From: Polaromonas sp.
GTDB lineage: Bacteria; Pseudomonadota; Gammaproteobacteria; Burkholderiales; Burkholderiaceae_C
Direction: 5' to 3'
Assembly (NCBI RefSeq): GCF_010365105.1
Contig: NZ_JAAFGZ010000011.1
Span: 1 to 64,000, forward strand
Length of the DNA: 64,000 bases
This document shows positions 27,022-36,227 of the stretch, piece after piece. The first letter of the stretch is position 1. Each line of letters opens with the position of its first letter. The translations under genes were made by a program, and so were the position numbers. Under the pieces are notes generated by a model that was not told the DNA's origin, searched no databases, and saw only the letters and a list, made by a program, of their open reading frames with translations.

Positions 27022-27819
27022 ATGACATTGCCTCCCGCCACAAGGCGCTTTCCCTTATTTTATCCCACTATGCTTTTTATAGCTGCTGGTGCCCTGTGGC
27101 TGTGCGCAAAGCCGGTATTTGCTGAAGATTTGGTCGCGTTGACAACGACGGCAGCGAATCTGCATCCCTTTTCGTCCGCCAGCGGTGCCGTGCCGCCCGC
27201 ACCCTGGCGCGTGGTCGGCCTGCCCAAGGCCACCAAGCCGCTGACCCGCTTTGACCTGGTGCCTCTCGACGGCCACCCGGTGCTGCGGGTGCAGACCGAC
27301 CATTCCTATGCCAACCTGGTGCATGACCTGCCGGACTTTGCGCTGGCGCCTGGCATGAAACTGCGCTGGCGCTGGCGGCTGGACCAGCCATTGCGAGGCA
27401 CCGACCTGCGGCAACGCGCCGGCGACGACACGCCGCTCAAGGTCTGCGCCCTGTTCGACATGCCGCTGGAGCAGCTTGGCTTCGTCGAGCGAAACCTGCT
27501 GCGTGCCGCCCGTTTGTCGAGCGGCGAAAACCTGCCTGCCGCCACCTTGTGCTATGTCTGGGACGCCAGCTTGCCGGCTGGAACCCTGCTCGACAACGCC
27601 TTCACGCACCGCATGCGCATGATCGTGGCGGACAGCGGCGAACTGCATCTGGGCCAGTGGGTTGCGCACTCGCAGGACCTGGCAGCCGACTTCCGGCGCG
27701 CCTTCGGCAAGGAGTCTGCTACCGTGCCGCCTTTGCAGGGCTTGCTGGTGGGCGGCGACTCGGACAACACCGCCGGCCAGAGCCTGGGCTATGTCGGCGA
27801 TATCACGCTGTCGCCATGA
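27022..27819 (+). CDS. DUF3047 family exported protein
   Basis: A 265-residue periplasmic protein. Signal peptide of about 34 residues ends PVFA; the mature part matches DUF3047 (TRFDLVPLDGHPVLRVQTDHSYANL, LRWRWRLDQPLRGTDL, GDDTPLKVCALFD, LCYVWDASLPAGTLLDNAFTHRMRMIV), a beta-rich fold of unknown function. It starts one base after the preceding stop (27018-27020) and its own stop overlaps the next ATG (ATGA). Notably the hydrophobic core of the signal peptide (27068-27122) is a forward copy of the dispersed repeat. DUF3047 has no established activity, and nothing here allows one to be assigned. Confidence 0.8.
   Translation: MTLPPATRRFPLFYPTMLFIAAGALWLCAKPVFAEDLVALTTTAANLHPFSSASGAVPPAPWRVVGLPKATKPLTRFDLVPLDGHPVLRVQTDHSYANLVHDLPDFALAPGMKLRWRWRLDQPLRGTDLRQRAGDDTPLKVCALFDMPLEQLGFVERNLLRAARLSSGENLPAATLCYVWDASLPAGTLLDNAFTHRMRMIVADSGELHLGQWVAHSQDLAADFRRAFGKESATVPPLQGLLVGGDSDNTAGQSLGYVGDITLSP
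27068..27122 (+). repeat. dispersed repeat inside DUF3047 signal-peptide codons
   Basis: CTAT-N8-TAGCTG-N18-GCGCAA holds exactly, followed by AGCCGGTATTT. It is read in frame as MLFIAAGALWLCAKPVFA, the hydrophobic core and cleavage region of the signal peptide. Confidence 0.75.
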
Positions 27820-29009
27820 CGCCGGTTGAAAACAAGGCCAAGCCTGCCGATGAAGCCGGCGTTCTTCCGGCAAGCCCCGCGCCAGCGGGCGGGCGGCATC
27901 TTGTGCTGCTGGGGGCTGGCCATGCCCACGTGCATGTGCTGCACAGCCTGGCGCAAGACCGGCCGGCTGACCTGAGCATCACGCTCGTTACGCCGCACCC
28001 GCGCCAGCTTTATTCGGGCATGGTGCCGGGGTTTGTCGCCGGGCATTACACGCTGGCCGACTGCATGATTCCGCTCGACGGGCTGCTTGCCCGCAGCGGG
28101 GTGCGCCATGTGCAAGGCAGCGCAAAGGGGCTGGACGTCGATGCGCGCACTGTGACCCTGGCCAGCGGCGCCACATTGCCTTACGACTGGCTGAGCCTGG
28201 ACACCGGCCCGGTCATGGACCGCGAAAAGATCGAGGCGCAGATGCCGGGCGCGCGCGAGCATGCCTTGTTCGTGCGGCCCATCGAAGCCTTCGGCCAGCT
28301 CTGGCCCCGGGTGATGGCGATGGCGCGAGATAAAAAAATTCACCTGGCCGTGGTCGGCGCGGGTGCGGCGGGTCTGGAACTGGCCATGGCCGCTGCCCAT
28401 GCACTGGGCGGTGCGTCGTACGCGAAAGGCAGCCGGGTGACGCTGCTCAGCGGTGCGCAGCCACCGGGTGCCAGCTACCCTGCCAGCGTGCAGCGCCGCA
28501 TTGCCCGGGCCTTGCAACGCCTTCGGATCGAGGTGCTGCCTGAATCCTGCGTCGGTCTGGACGCAGGCGGCATGAGGCTGGGCAACGGCCAGCATCTGGC
28601 CTGCGATGTACCGCTGCTGGCCCTGGGCGCCCAGGCGCCGGCATGGCTGGCTGGCAGCCGCCTGGCGCTGGACGAGGGTGGTTTTGTGGCGGTCAACGCC
28701 TTTCAGCAAAGCACCAGCCATCCGGCGGTATTTGCTGCCGGCGATGTCGCCAGCCGCGTCGATGCGCCGCATGCGCGAAGCGGCGTGTACGCGGTGCGCG
28801 CCGGCCCGCCGCTGCTGGCCAACCTGCGCGCCGCATGGCAGGGCCAGCCGCTCAAGCCCTATGCGCCGCAACAGCGCACGCTTAACCTGCTGTCGTGCGG
28901 CGGTCGCCATGCGATTGCCGTGTGGGGCGGGCTCAGCGTCGAAGGCGCCTGGGTCTGGCGCTGGAAAGACCGCATCGACCGCCAGTTTGTGGCGCGCTAC
29001 GCGGTTTGA
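27816..29009 (+). CDS. SelD-N-terminal-like pyridine nucleotide-disulfide oxidoreductase
   Basis: A 397-residue flavoprotein of the TIGR03169 type, the NDH-2-like module found fused to the N-terminus of some selenophosphate synthases, here without the kinase part. Diagnostic features: VLLGAGHAHVHVLHSLAQ (FAD loop with the GHAHVxVL signature), TPHPRQLYSGMVPGFVAGHY, the second dinucleotide fold LAVVGAGAAGLELAMA and VFAAGDVASR near the end. It should oxidise NAD(P)H; the acceptor is unknown. ATGA overlap with DUF3047 indicates one operon. The lack of a SelD domain nearby argues against a selenium role in this window. Confidence 0.8.
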   Translation: MTPVENKAKPADEAGVLPASPAPAGGRHLVLLGAGHAHVHVLHSLAQDRPADLSITLVTPHPRQLYSGMVPGFVAGHYTLADCMIPLDGLLARSGVRHVQGSAKGLDVDARTVTLASGATLPYDWLSLDTGPVMDREKIEAQMPGAREHALFVRPIEAFGQLWPRVMAMARDKKIHLAVVGAGAAGLELAMAAAHALGGASYAKGSRVTLLSGAQPPGASYPASVQRRIARALQRLRIEVLPESCVGLDAGGMRLGNGQHLACDVPLLALGAQAPAWLAGSRLALDEGGFVAVNAFQQSTSHPAVFAAGDVASRVDAPHARSGVYAVRAGPPLLANLRAAWQGQPLKPYAPQQRTLNLLSCGGRHAIAVWGGLSVEGAWVWRWKDRIDRQFVARYAV

Positions 29010-29032
29010 ACCAAGGTTTTATAAGTCAAATC

Positions 29033-29079
29033 AGCTCTTGCGCAAGACGGGTGTGCACAAGAAGCTATCAATTCAGGAG
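29033..29079 (-). repeat. dispersed repeat, reverse copy
   Basis: Minus-strand reading CTCC-N8-TAGCTT-N18-GCGCAA. It overlaps the last few codons of mrpG and occupies the gap between the convergent oxidoreductase gene and the Mrp operon. Confidence 0.65.
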
Positions 29080-29450
29080 TCTTTGACTCCCGGCGGGACG
29101 ATGCGGCTGACGCTGGGCGGCACATCCTTGCCCATCTGCCGGGCCCGGAAAAGGCTGGCGCGCATCAGGAAAATCGTCGGAATGGGCACGGTGATGGCAA
29201 TGAACAGCGCCGTCAGCAGCGGAAAAATCGCCAGTTCACCTTGCTGGACCGAGAAAAAAAGCACCGTTCCCCACATCACGCACCAGCAGCCCAGCGTGGC
29301 AATGATGGCCGGCACGTGGACGCGCTCGAAAAAAGTCGGCAGGCGCAGCAAGCCGAAAGAGCCCAGCAGCGCCACTGCCGCGCCTGCCAGCACCAGTGCA
29401 GCGACGACGATCTCCGCCCACAGCGGCAGGGCAACGCCGGCCCCCGTCAT
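29073..29450 (-). CDS. mrpG: Na+/H+ antiporter subunit G
   Basis: A 125-residue MrpG/MnhG subunit with three hydrophobic segments and the typical core LLGSFGLLRLPTFFERVHVPAIIATLGC. It is needed for assembly of the seven-type Mrp complex, in which Na+ leaves the cell against inward protons. Last gene of the operon; its ATG overlaps the mrpF stop. The C-terminal tail runs into a dispersed repeat copy, so the very end of the protein may be lineage-specific. Confidence 0.87.
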   Translation of the reverse strand: MTGAGVALPLWAEIVVAALVLAGAAVALLGSFGLLRLPTFFERVHVPAIIATLGCWCVMWGTVLFFSVQQGELAIFPLLTALFIAITVPIPTIFLMRASLFRARQMGKDVPPSVSRIVPPGVKDS

Positions 29451-29725
29451 TCAATCACCTCGCCGCGCAGCAGGAACTTGGCCATTGCCGTGGTGCTGAC
29501 AAACCCCAGCAGCGCGATCAGCAGCGCCGCCTCGAAGTAGTGCCGGTTGCCGTAGATCAGGCCCAGCACCAGCATCGCCAGCATGCCGTTGAGGACCATG
29601 CAGTCCAGCGCCAGGACCCGGTCCTGCGCCGCTGGTCCCTTGATCAGCCGGACCATGGTGCAAAGCATGGCCAGCACCAGCATGAACAGCGCCAGCGGCA
29701 GTGCCCAGGAAAGAATCGGGTTCAT
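29447..29725 (-). CDS. mrpF: Na+/H+ antiporter subunit F
   Basis: A 92-residue MrpF/MnhF protein with three membrane helices. It contains RLIKGPAAQDRVLALDCMVLNGM, the conserved family segment with a membrane aspartate, and ends at a TGA overlapping the mrpG ATG. Four-base overlaps on both sides point to strictly coupled translation. Confidence 0.87.
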   Translation of the reverse strand: MNPILSWALPLALFMLVLAMLCTMVRLIKGPAAQDRVLALDCMVLNGMLAMLVLGLIYGNRHYFEAALLIALLGFVSTTAMAKFLLRGEVIE

Positions 29726-30213
29726 GACTCAAAAATCTCCATCAGGGGGCGCTCATAGCGCGTTTTGATCTGCGCGGCCATGGCGCCGGCATCATCGACT
29801 TCCAGTGCATGCAGCAGCAAGGTGGCGCGGTCCAGCGACAACTCGGCCCAGGCCGTTCCGGGCGTCAGGCAGACAATCATGGCCAGCGCTGCCAGTCCGT
29901 TCGGATCACGCAGGTCCAGCGCCACCTGCACAAAACCGGGCGGATGGCGCCGGCTGCCTGGCCTGAGCAGCAGGCGCATCACGGCGATGTTCGAGCGCGT
30001 CGAGTCGCCAGCGACCGTGAGCAGCAGGCGCAGCGCTACGCCCGGCTTTCTGATGCGCACCCGCACCGGCCGCAGCCCGGCAGTCAGCAGCGGAATGGCC
30101 ACTGCCAGAAGTCCGGCCAGCAGCAGGTGCCCCACGCCCAGCGTGCGGTTGAGCAGCAGCCACAGCACGAACAGCGCGGCGGACAGCAGCGGCGCGGGCA
30201 GCATTTTTTTCAT
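29722..30213 (-). CDS. mrpE: Na+/H+ antiporter subunit E
   Basis: A 163-residue MrpE/MnhE subunit. Two N-terminal hydrophobic segments (LLSAALFVLWLLLNRTLG and LLAGLLAVAIPLLTAGL) precede a soluble domain with PPGFVQVALDLRDPNGLAALAMIVCLTPGTAWAEL, the recognisable family block. It sits in the middle of the mrpACDEFG order and overlaps both neighbours by four bases. Confidence 0.87.
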   Translation of the reverse strand: MKKMLPAPLLSAALFVLWLLLNRTLGVGHLLLAGLLAVAIPLLTAGLRPVRVRIRKPGVALRLLLTVAGDSTRSNIAVMRLLLRPGSRRHPPGFVQVALDLRDPNGLAALAMIVCLTPGTAWAELSLDRATLLLHALEVDDAGAMAAQIKTRYERPLMEIFES

Positions 30214-31940
30214 GGCGCCTCCTGGGCGGGTTCTGCCCGTGGCGCCTGCGGCCCCGGTATCGGGCGGGCGGACATGACCGCCCGCACATAAAGTTCGGGC
30301 GTGTGCAGCGCATCGGCCGTCGCCTGCATGTAGCCCATCACCGGGCCGGCCTGCAGCGTCAGCAGCACGCAGGCGCCCAGCAAAAAGGCGATGGGCAGGC
30401 CTTCGAGCACGCGCAGCTGCAGTGAGGCCCGGTCGTAGGTGGCCCAGAAATGCAGGATGCCGGCGCGCGTCAGTGCGATCAGCGCCAGCAGGCCGGTGCC
30501 AATCAGGAGCGTCAGCAGCGTCCAGCCGGCCGCGCCTGGCGCCTGGCCGCCAGAGAGGCCCAGCCCGGACGGATTGAGCAAGGCCGTCAGCATGGCAAAC
30601 TTTCCGACAAAGCCAGACAGCGGCGGCAGGCCGGCAATCACCAGCGTGCAGGCCATGAAGCCCAGTCCCAGCAGCGCCACGGCGGCAGGAATCACCCGGC
30701 CGGTGAGCACTTCCTCGTCGTCGTCCAGGTTCAGCCCCTTGACGGGCATCAGCTCGGCGGTCAGGAAGGGCGCATCGTCGTGGTCAAAGGGCGCCAGGCT
30801 GGCGCCGTCGTTGCGCCAGCGGTCCATCAGGTCGGCCAGCAAAAACAGCGCGCTGATCGCCAGCGTCGAACTGGGCAGGTAGTACAACAGGCCGGCCGTC
30901 AGCAGAGGCTGGCCAAATCCGGCGGCGGCCAGCAAGGTGCCTGACGAGACAATGGCGCCGTATCCGGCCAGGTAGCCCAGCCGCTGCGAGCCCAGCATGC
31001 CGATGGCACCAAAAGCCATCGTCAGCATGCCGCCGACGATCAGCCACAGGCTGCCGAAGTGCGCCGAAGGACCGGCATCCAAGCCGAACAGCAGCAGCCA
31101 CAGCCGCAGGATGACGTAGATCCCGACCTTGGTCATGAGCGCGAACAGCGCGCCGACCGGTGCCGTCGCCGCGCTGTAGGCCGGCACCAGCCAGAAATTC
31201 AGCGGCCACACCGCCGCCTTGATCAGGAAGGCCGTCGCCAGGATGCCGGCCGCCGCATGCAGCAGGCCCCGGTCGGCCTCAGCCACCTGTGGAATGCCTT
31301 GCGCCAGGTCGGCCATGTTCAGCGTACCGGTGATGCCGTAGAGCATCGAGGCGCCGATGAGGAACAGCGACGACGCGGCCAGGTTGATGGCAATGAAGTG
31401 CAGTCCCGACTGCACCCGGACCCGGCCCGAACCATGCAGCAGCAGCCCGTAGGACGCCGCCAGCATGATCTCGAAAAACACGAACAGGTTGAACAGGTCG
31501 GCCGTCAGGAAGGCGCCGCACAGGCCCATGAGCTGGAGCTGGAACAGCGGGTGAAAGTGAACGCCCGCGCGGTGCCAGCGGGCGGCGGCAAACATGGCTG
31601 AGGCCAGCGCGATGGTGCTGGTCAGCACCAGCATCATGGCCGACAGGCGGTCCAGCGCCAGCACGATGCCAAAGGGCGCCGGCCAGTTGCCCGCCAGGTA
31701 AACGTCCATGGTGGACGCCGGGCCCTGCTGGCCGGCCCAGCCCAGCAGCGCCACCGACACGCCCAGCCCCAGTAGCGTGGAGGCCATGTTCAGTGTCAGC
31801 TTGGTGCGTTGCTGGTCTTCGCCCATCAGCAGCATCAGCGCGGCGGTAAGCAGCGGCAGCAGGATGGGCGCCAGCATCAGGTGCGGCATCAGCGGCGCAA
31901 TGACTTCGTTCAGGGCACTTATCGCATGTATTGCGCTCAT
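30210..31940 (-). CDS. mrpD: Na+/H+ antiporter subunit D
   Basis: A 576-residue proton-translocating subunit related to complex I NuoM/NuoN. About 14 helices; the family core includes LFNLFVFFEIMLAASYGLL with its membrane glutamate, FLIKAAVWPLNFWLVPAYSAATAPVGALFALMTKVGIY with lysines in the antiporter channel, and GLPPLSGFVGKFAML. Start set at the ATG at 31940, which overlaps the mrpC stop; the frame extends upstream only as a shadow of mrpC. A charged insert (DDEEVLTGRVIP, about residues 405-420) lies in a loop. Confidence 0.88.
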   Translation of the reverse strand: MSAIHAISALNEVIAPLMPHLMLAPILLPLLTAALMLLMGEDQQRTKLTLNMASTLLGLGVSVALLGWAGQQGPASTMDVYLAGNWPAPFGIVLALDRLSAMMLVLTSTIALASAMFAAARWHRAGVHFHPLFQLQLMGLCGAFLTADLFNLFVFFEIMLAASYGLLLHGSGRVRVQSGLHFIAINLAASSLFLIGASMLYGITGTLNMADLAQGIPQVAEADRGLLHAAAGILATAFLIKAAVWPLNFWLVPAYSAATAPVGALFALMTKVGIYVILRLWLLLFGLDAGPSAHFGSLWLIVGGMLTMAFGAIGMLGSQRLGYLAGYGAIVSSGTLLAAAGFGQPLLTAGLLYYLPSSTLAISALFLLADLMDRWRNDGASLAPFDHDDAPFLTAELMPVKGLNLDDDEEVLTGRVIPAAVALLGLGFMACTLVIAGLPPLSGFVGKFAMLTALLNPSGLGLSGGQAPGAAGWTLLTLLIGTGLLALIALTRAGILHFWATYDRASLQLRVLEGLPIAFLLGACVLLTLQAGPVMGYMQATADALHTPELYVRAVMSARPIPGPQAPRAEPAQEAP

Positions 31941-32302
31941 TGCAGTTCCTGGGCGTCGTCGGCCTTGCTGCCGTCTACATGGTCGGTGCCCGACATGCCG
32001 CGCGAAGCCAGCAATACCACGAGGAACAGCGCCGTCATGGCAAAGCCAATGACAATCGCCGTCAGTGTCAAGGCCTGCGGCATCGGGTCGGCATAGTGCA
32101 GCAGGTCCTGCGGCACGCCCGGCGTGAGCAGGGGCGCCTTGCCCAGGGCCAGACCCAGCCGGCCCATGCTGAAGATGAACAGGTTGACCGCGTACGACAG
32201 CAGCGCCAGGCCCATGATCACCTGGAACGTGCGCGGGCGCAGCAGCAGCCACACGCCCGAGCCGGTCAGCACACCAATGGCAAGGGCCAGAACAATTTCC
32301 AT
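31937..32302 (-). CDS. mrpC: Na+/H+ antiporter subunit C
   Basis: A 121-residue NuoK-like subunit with three helices: IVLALAIGVLTGSGVWLLL, FQVIMGLALLSYAVNLFIFSMG, and ALTLTAIVIGFAMTALFLVVLL. The LTLTAIVIGFA segment is the usual family fingerprint. Its ATG overlaps the mrpA stop in TGATG. Confidence 0.88.
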   Translation of the reverse strand: MEIVLALAIGVLTGSGVWLLLRPRTFQVIMGLALLSYAVNLFIFSMGRLGLALGKAPLLTPGVPQDLLHYADPMPQALTLTAIVIGFAMTALFLVVLLASRGMSGTDHVDGSKADDAQELQ

Positions 32303-35247
32303 CAGCGGGTTTCCAATGCAGCAGGCAAGGCTGCGGCCTCGCGGGTTTCCTCGGCCATGCGGGCGTGGTGGCGATGGCCGCGCACCGACTGGTGGGCAAT
32401 CGAGGTGAGGATCATCAGCGTCGAACCCACCACCAGGGCAAAAACGCCGAGGTCGAAAAATATTGCGCTGGCCACATGGAGCTCACCGATCAGCGGCAGG
32501 TCCCAGTGCGCTGTATGGCTGGTCAGGAAGGGATAGCCCCAGGCCAGCGAGGCCAGTCCGGTGCCCAGCACGGTCAGCAGTCCCAGGGCCATCCAGCGGC
32601 GCAGCCGCAGCGGCAGGTGCGCCTCGACCCACTGGGTGCCCGAGATGATGTATTGCAGCAGCAGCGCCACCGACAGCACCAGCCCGGCCACGAAGCCGCC
32701 GCCCGGCTCGTTGTGCCCGCGCATGAAGAAAAACACCGACACCATGACGGCCACCGGCAGCAGCAGCCGGGCCAGCACCGCCGGCACCATCAGGTAACCC
32801 ACGGCCGTGTCCGTGGCCTGGCGCGGGTTGAGCAGGTCGGTGGCCAGGTCGGCGGGCAGGGCGCGCTGCTGCTCGGGCAGGTCCATGGTTTCGAGCGCCG
32901 GGCGAAAGCGCCGCAGCAGCGCATAGACCGTGAGCGCGACGATGCCCAGCACGACGATTTCGCCAAAGGTGTCAAAGCCCCGGAAGTCCACCAGCATGAC
33001 GTTGACGACGTTGCTGCCGCCGCCTTCGGTGAAGGCGCGCTCAAGGAAGAAGGTCGAGGTGCTTTCGGGAAAAGGCCGGCTCATCATGGCCCAGGACAGC
33101 AGCGCCATGCCGGTGCCTGCCCCCACCGACAGCAGCAGGTCGCGCAGCCGGCGCCAGCGCGTGCCGCGCCGCTCGGCCCGGTTCGGCAGCCGCAGGCTTT
33201 CATGCCGCTTGGGCAGCCAGCGCAGGCCCAGCAGGATCAGCACGGTGGTGACGATTTCCACCACCAGTTGGGTCAGCGCCAGGTCGGGCGCGGAAAACCA
33301 TAAAAAGGTGATGCAGGCACACAGTCCGGCCGCGCCCATCAGCGCGAGCGCTGCCATGCGGTGGTACTTGGCCTGCCAGGCGGCGGCGACCGCGCAGACC
33401 GCGCCGACGGCCCAGAGCAGGGCGAAAGCCGGCGACAAGGCCAGCGACGCCCGGTCGCCCACATACAGCCCCCGCGTCCACAAGGGCAGAACGCCCGCCA
33501 CCAGCGTGGCGCTGACCAGCCACAGCATCTGCCACTGCAGGCGCTGTGTGGCCAGCATCCTCCGGCCCTGGCGACCCGCCAGCGTCAGCAGGGCCAGCGT
33601 GCCGTCAAACAGGCGCTTGCCGTTGAGGCGGTACATCAGGACGGCCGCGTCCACCTGGCCGAGCGAACGGTAGTGGCGCAGCACCAGGTAGATCGCGATA
33701 CCGCCCAGCATTGCCACGATGCTCATCAGCAAGGGCGTGTTGAAGCCATGCCAGACGGCCAGGCTGTAAACTGGCAACTCGCCGCCCACCACCGGACGCG
33801 CCGCCGCATCCAGGAAACGACCCACGCTCCAGGCCGGAAAGATGCCGACCACCAGGCAGGCCAGCACCAGCAACTCGACCGGTACGCGCATCCAGTGCGG
33901 CGGTTCGTGGGGCTGCCGGGGCAGGTCGGTGGCCGGCGGGCCAAAAAACACGTCCACCGTGAAGCGCAGCGAATACGCCACGCTGAACATGCCGGCCAGC
34001 GTGGCGGCCACCGGCAGCAGCAGGGAAACCAGCGGCGTGGCCTGGATGAAGACGGTTTCGGCAAAGAACATTTCCTTCGACAAAAAGCCGTTGAGCAGCG
34101 GCACGCCCGCCATGGCTGCGCTGGCCACCATGGCCAGCGTGGCAGTCACCGGCATCAGTCTGCGCAGGCCGGACAGCCGCCGGATGTCGCGGGTGCCGCT
34201 TTCATGGTCCAGGATGCCGGCCGCCATGAACAGCGAGGCCTTGAAGGTCGCATGGTTCATGATGTGGAAAACCGCCGCGACGGCTGCCAGCGGACTGTTC
34301 AGGCCCAGCAGCAAGGTGATCAGGCCGAGGTGCGAAATCGTCGAATAGGCCAGCAGGCCCTTCAGGTCGTTCTGGAACATCGCCGCATAGCCGCCAATCA
34401 GCAGCGTGATCAGGCCGGCGCCGCCGACCAGCCAGAACCACGGTTCGGTATCGGCCAGCACCGGCCACATGCGGGCCAGCAAAAACACGCCAGCCTTGAC
34501 CATGGTGGCCGAATGCAGGTAGCTAGATACCGGCGTCGGCGCGGCCATGGCATGCGGCAGCCAGAAGTGAAACGGAAACTGCGCGCTTTTGGTCAGTGCG
34601 CCCAGCAGCACCAGCACCAGGCAGGTCAAATACAGCGGATGCGCGCGAATCTGCGGCCCGGCCGCCAACACCACGTCCAGGTCGTAGCTGCCGACGATGT
34701 GGCCGATCACCAGCATGCCAGCCAGCATGCACAGCCCGCCGCTGCCCGTCACGGTCAGCGCCATGCGGGCACCGCGTCGCGCATCCTTGCGGTGGTGCCA
34801 GTAGCCGATCAGCAGGAAGGAAAACAGGCTGGTCAGTTCCCAGAAAAAGGCCAGCTGGATGAGGTTACCCGACAGCACGATGCCTACCATCGAGCCCATG
34901 AATGCCAGAAAAAAGGAAAAAAAGCGCGGCACCGGGTCGGTCGGCGCCATGTAGTAGCGCGCATACAGCACCACCAGCGAGCCGATGCCGAGCACCAGCA
35001 TGCAGAACATCCAGGCAAAGCCGTCCAGGCGGATCACCAGGTCCAGGCCCAGCGCCGGCAGCCATGCGATGTCCTGGCGCAGCACGCCGCCGTCGGCTAT
35101 CTGCGGAAAGTACAGCGCCGCCTGTACGGTGCAGAACACGGCAATCAGGCCCGCCAGCGTGGATTCGGTATTGCGTGCATTGGCCGGAAGCAGCGCGGCA
35201 ATGAGGCTGCCGATAAAGGGCAGGAGGATGAGGGTGACGAGGGGCAT
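32302..35247 (-). CDS. mrpA: Na+/H+ antiporter fused subunit A/B
   Basis: A 981-residue MrpA with the MrpB-like domain fused at its C-terminus, the proteobacterial arrangement. The N-terminal 500 residues are NuoL-like (WELTSLFSFLLIGYWHH, TKSAQFPFHFWLPHAMAAPTPVSSYLHSATMVKAG). The middle carries NuoJ-like helices (DLALTQLVVEIVTTVLILLGLR). The last 170 residues are MrpB-like (FMRGHNEPGGGFVAGLVLS). First gene of mrpA-C-D-E-F-G; no other start fits better than the ATG at 35247. The complex gives Na+ and alkali tolerance and pH homeostasis. Confidence 0.9.
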   Translation of the reverse strand: MPLVTLILLPFIGSLIAALLPANARNTESTLAGLIAVFCTVQAALYFPQIADGGVLRQDIAWLPALGLDLVIRLDGFAWMFCMLVLGIGSLVVLYARYYMAPTDPVPRFFSFFLAFMGSMVGIVLSGNLIQLAFFWELTSLFSFLLIGYWHHRKDARRGARMALTVTGSGGLCMLAGMLVIGHIVGSYDLDVVLAAGPQIRAHPLYLTCLVLVLLGALTKSAQFPFHFWLPHAMAAPTPVSSYLHSATMVKAGVFLLARMWPVLADTEPWFWLVGGAGLITLLIGGYAAMFQNDLKGLLAYSTISHLGLITLLLGLNSPLAAVAAVFHIMNHATFKASLFMAAGILDHESGTRDIRRLSGLRRLMPVTATLAMVASAAMAGVPLLNGFLSKEMFFAETVFIQATPLVSLLLPVAATLAGMFSVAYSLRFTVDVFFGPPATDLPRQPHEPPHWMRVPVELLVLACLVVGIFPAWSVGRFLDAAARPVVGGELPVYSLAVWHGFNTPLLMSIVAMLGGIAIYLVLRHYRSLGQVDAAVLMYRLNGKRLFDGTLALLTLAGRQGRRMLATQRLQWQMLWLVSATLVAGVLPLWTRGLYVGDRASLALSPAFALLWAVGAVCAVAAAWQAKYHRMAALALMGAAGLCACITFLWFSAPDLALTQLVVEIVTTVLILLGLRWLPKRHESLRLPNRAERRGTRWRRLRDLLLSVGAGTGMALLSWAMMSRPFPESTSTFFLERAFTEGGGSNVVNVMLVDFRGFDTFGEIVVLGIVALTVYALLRRFRPALETMDLPEQQRALPADLATDLLNPRQATDTAVGYLMVPAVLARLLLPVAVMVSVFFFMRGHNEPGGGFVAGLVLSVALLLQYIISGTQWVEAHLPLRLRRWMALGLLTVLGTGLASLAWGYPFLTSHTAHWDLPLIGELHVASAIFFDLGVFALVVGSTLMILTSIAHQSVRGHRHHARMAEETREAAALPAALETR

Positions 35248-35300
35248 GCCCGGAAGATTTTACGGGGGCGTTTTTGCGGCTGGACCTGAAATTGGTTTTT

Positions 35301-35357
35301 GCTATGAAATTAATAGCTATTGATGCATGCTGGAATTGCGCAAAAGGCTGTTTTTTC
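35301..35357 (+). repeat. dispersed repeat, forward copy
   Basis: GCTAT-N8-TAGCTA-N18-GCGCAA, followed by AAGGCTGTTTTTTC. It is 13 bases before the left arm of the long inverted repeat. Confidence 0.8.
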
Positions 35358-35370
35358 TTGAAATTCTTAA

Positions 35371-36195
35371 CTATTAACGCTTTCGATTGGATGGCTGCGG
35401 TTTCTGTTTCTGTTCCTGTTCTGGGGGCTTGGGGTGGGTTCTTCTGTGGATTGAGGGGTGAGCGCCTTCCCGGCGGGGGGTAACTTTCTTTTCGGGCAAA
35501 AAAGAAAGTCACCAAAGAAAGTTGCCTGGGAAACGGGAGCGGGTTAGAGCTAAGCGCTCTGTCGGGCCTTCGCTTCGCTGGGCCCTGGGTTCTTTGATCG
35601 GCAGCTGGTGATTCAATGCCGGAGGCTGGCTAGTTCTACCGCTCGCTCGCCAACAGCTTCACGCTCTGCTTGATCGTTTGTTCTGTGCCTCGAGCACTGC
35701 TGGCAGTTTTTTTCCCTTTTTTCTCGGCCAAGGCAGGCAGCCTGGGAAGGGGCTGACAGCGATTGGTAAAAAGAACCATCGTGGTTCCACAGCCACTGAT
35801 CCACCAGCCCAAACCCAGCAGGGAATACGAAAACGGCACAGCCGAAAGCCGACAGCGATGCGCGCAGCGCGCAGCGCAAACCAGCCAGCCAGATTAAGCA
35901 GAGCGTGAAGCTGTTGGCGAACGAGCGGTAGAACTAGCCAGCCTCCGGCATTGATCACCGGCTGCCGATCAAAGAACCCAGGGCCCAGCGAAGCGAAGGC
36001 CCGACAGAGCGCTCAGCTCTAACCCGCTCCCGTTCCCCAGGCAACTTTCTTTGGTGACTTTCTTTTTTGCCAGAAAAGAAAGTTACCCCCCGCCGGGAAG
36101 GCGCTCACCCCTCAAACCACAGAAGAACCCACCCCAAGCCCCCAGAACAGAAACAGAAACAGAAACCGCAGCCATCCAATCAAAAGCGTTAGTAG
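35371..36195. repeat. long inverted repeat, arms of about 305 bp around a 216-bp centre
   Basis: Left arm 35371-35675 and right arm 35892-36195 are reverse complements with about ten substitutions and one single-base gap by my count. The centre (35676-35891) has no gene. Inside each arm are shorter dyads: AACTTTCTTTT opposite AAAAGAAAG, and CCTTCGCTTCGCTGG. Similar AACTTTCTTT/GAAAGT stretches are, from memory, common dispersed repeats in Burkholderiales and other proteobacteria. The structure could be a paired insertion of a non-autonomous element or a cruciform/transcript-ending structure between the mrp and dnaJ operons. No transposase, target duplication or integrase was found. Confidence 0.85.
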
Positions 36196-36227
36196 CTACT
36201 GAAATCCATGCCTCGCGCAGACATAAA

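Noticed and set aside
27816..29009. Selenophosphate synthase or a selenosugar/selenoneine locus
   Set aside because: Only the flavoprotein module is present, with no SelD kinase domain and no matching selenosugar genes nearby.
33361..35289. A 642-codon frame antisense to mrpA
   Set aside because: Gln/His/Arg-rich shadow of the antiporter gene; no start region or family similarity.
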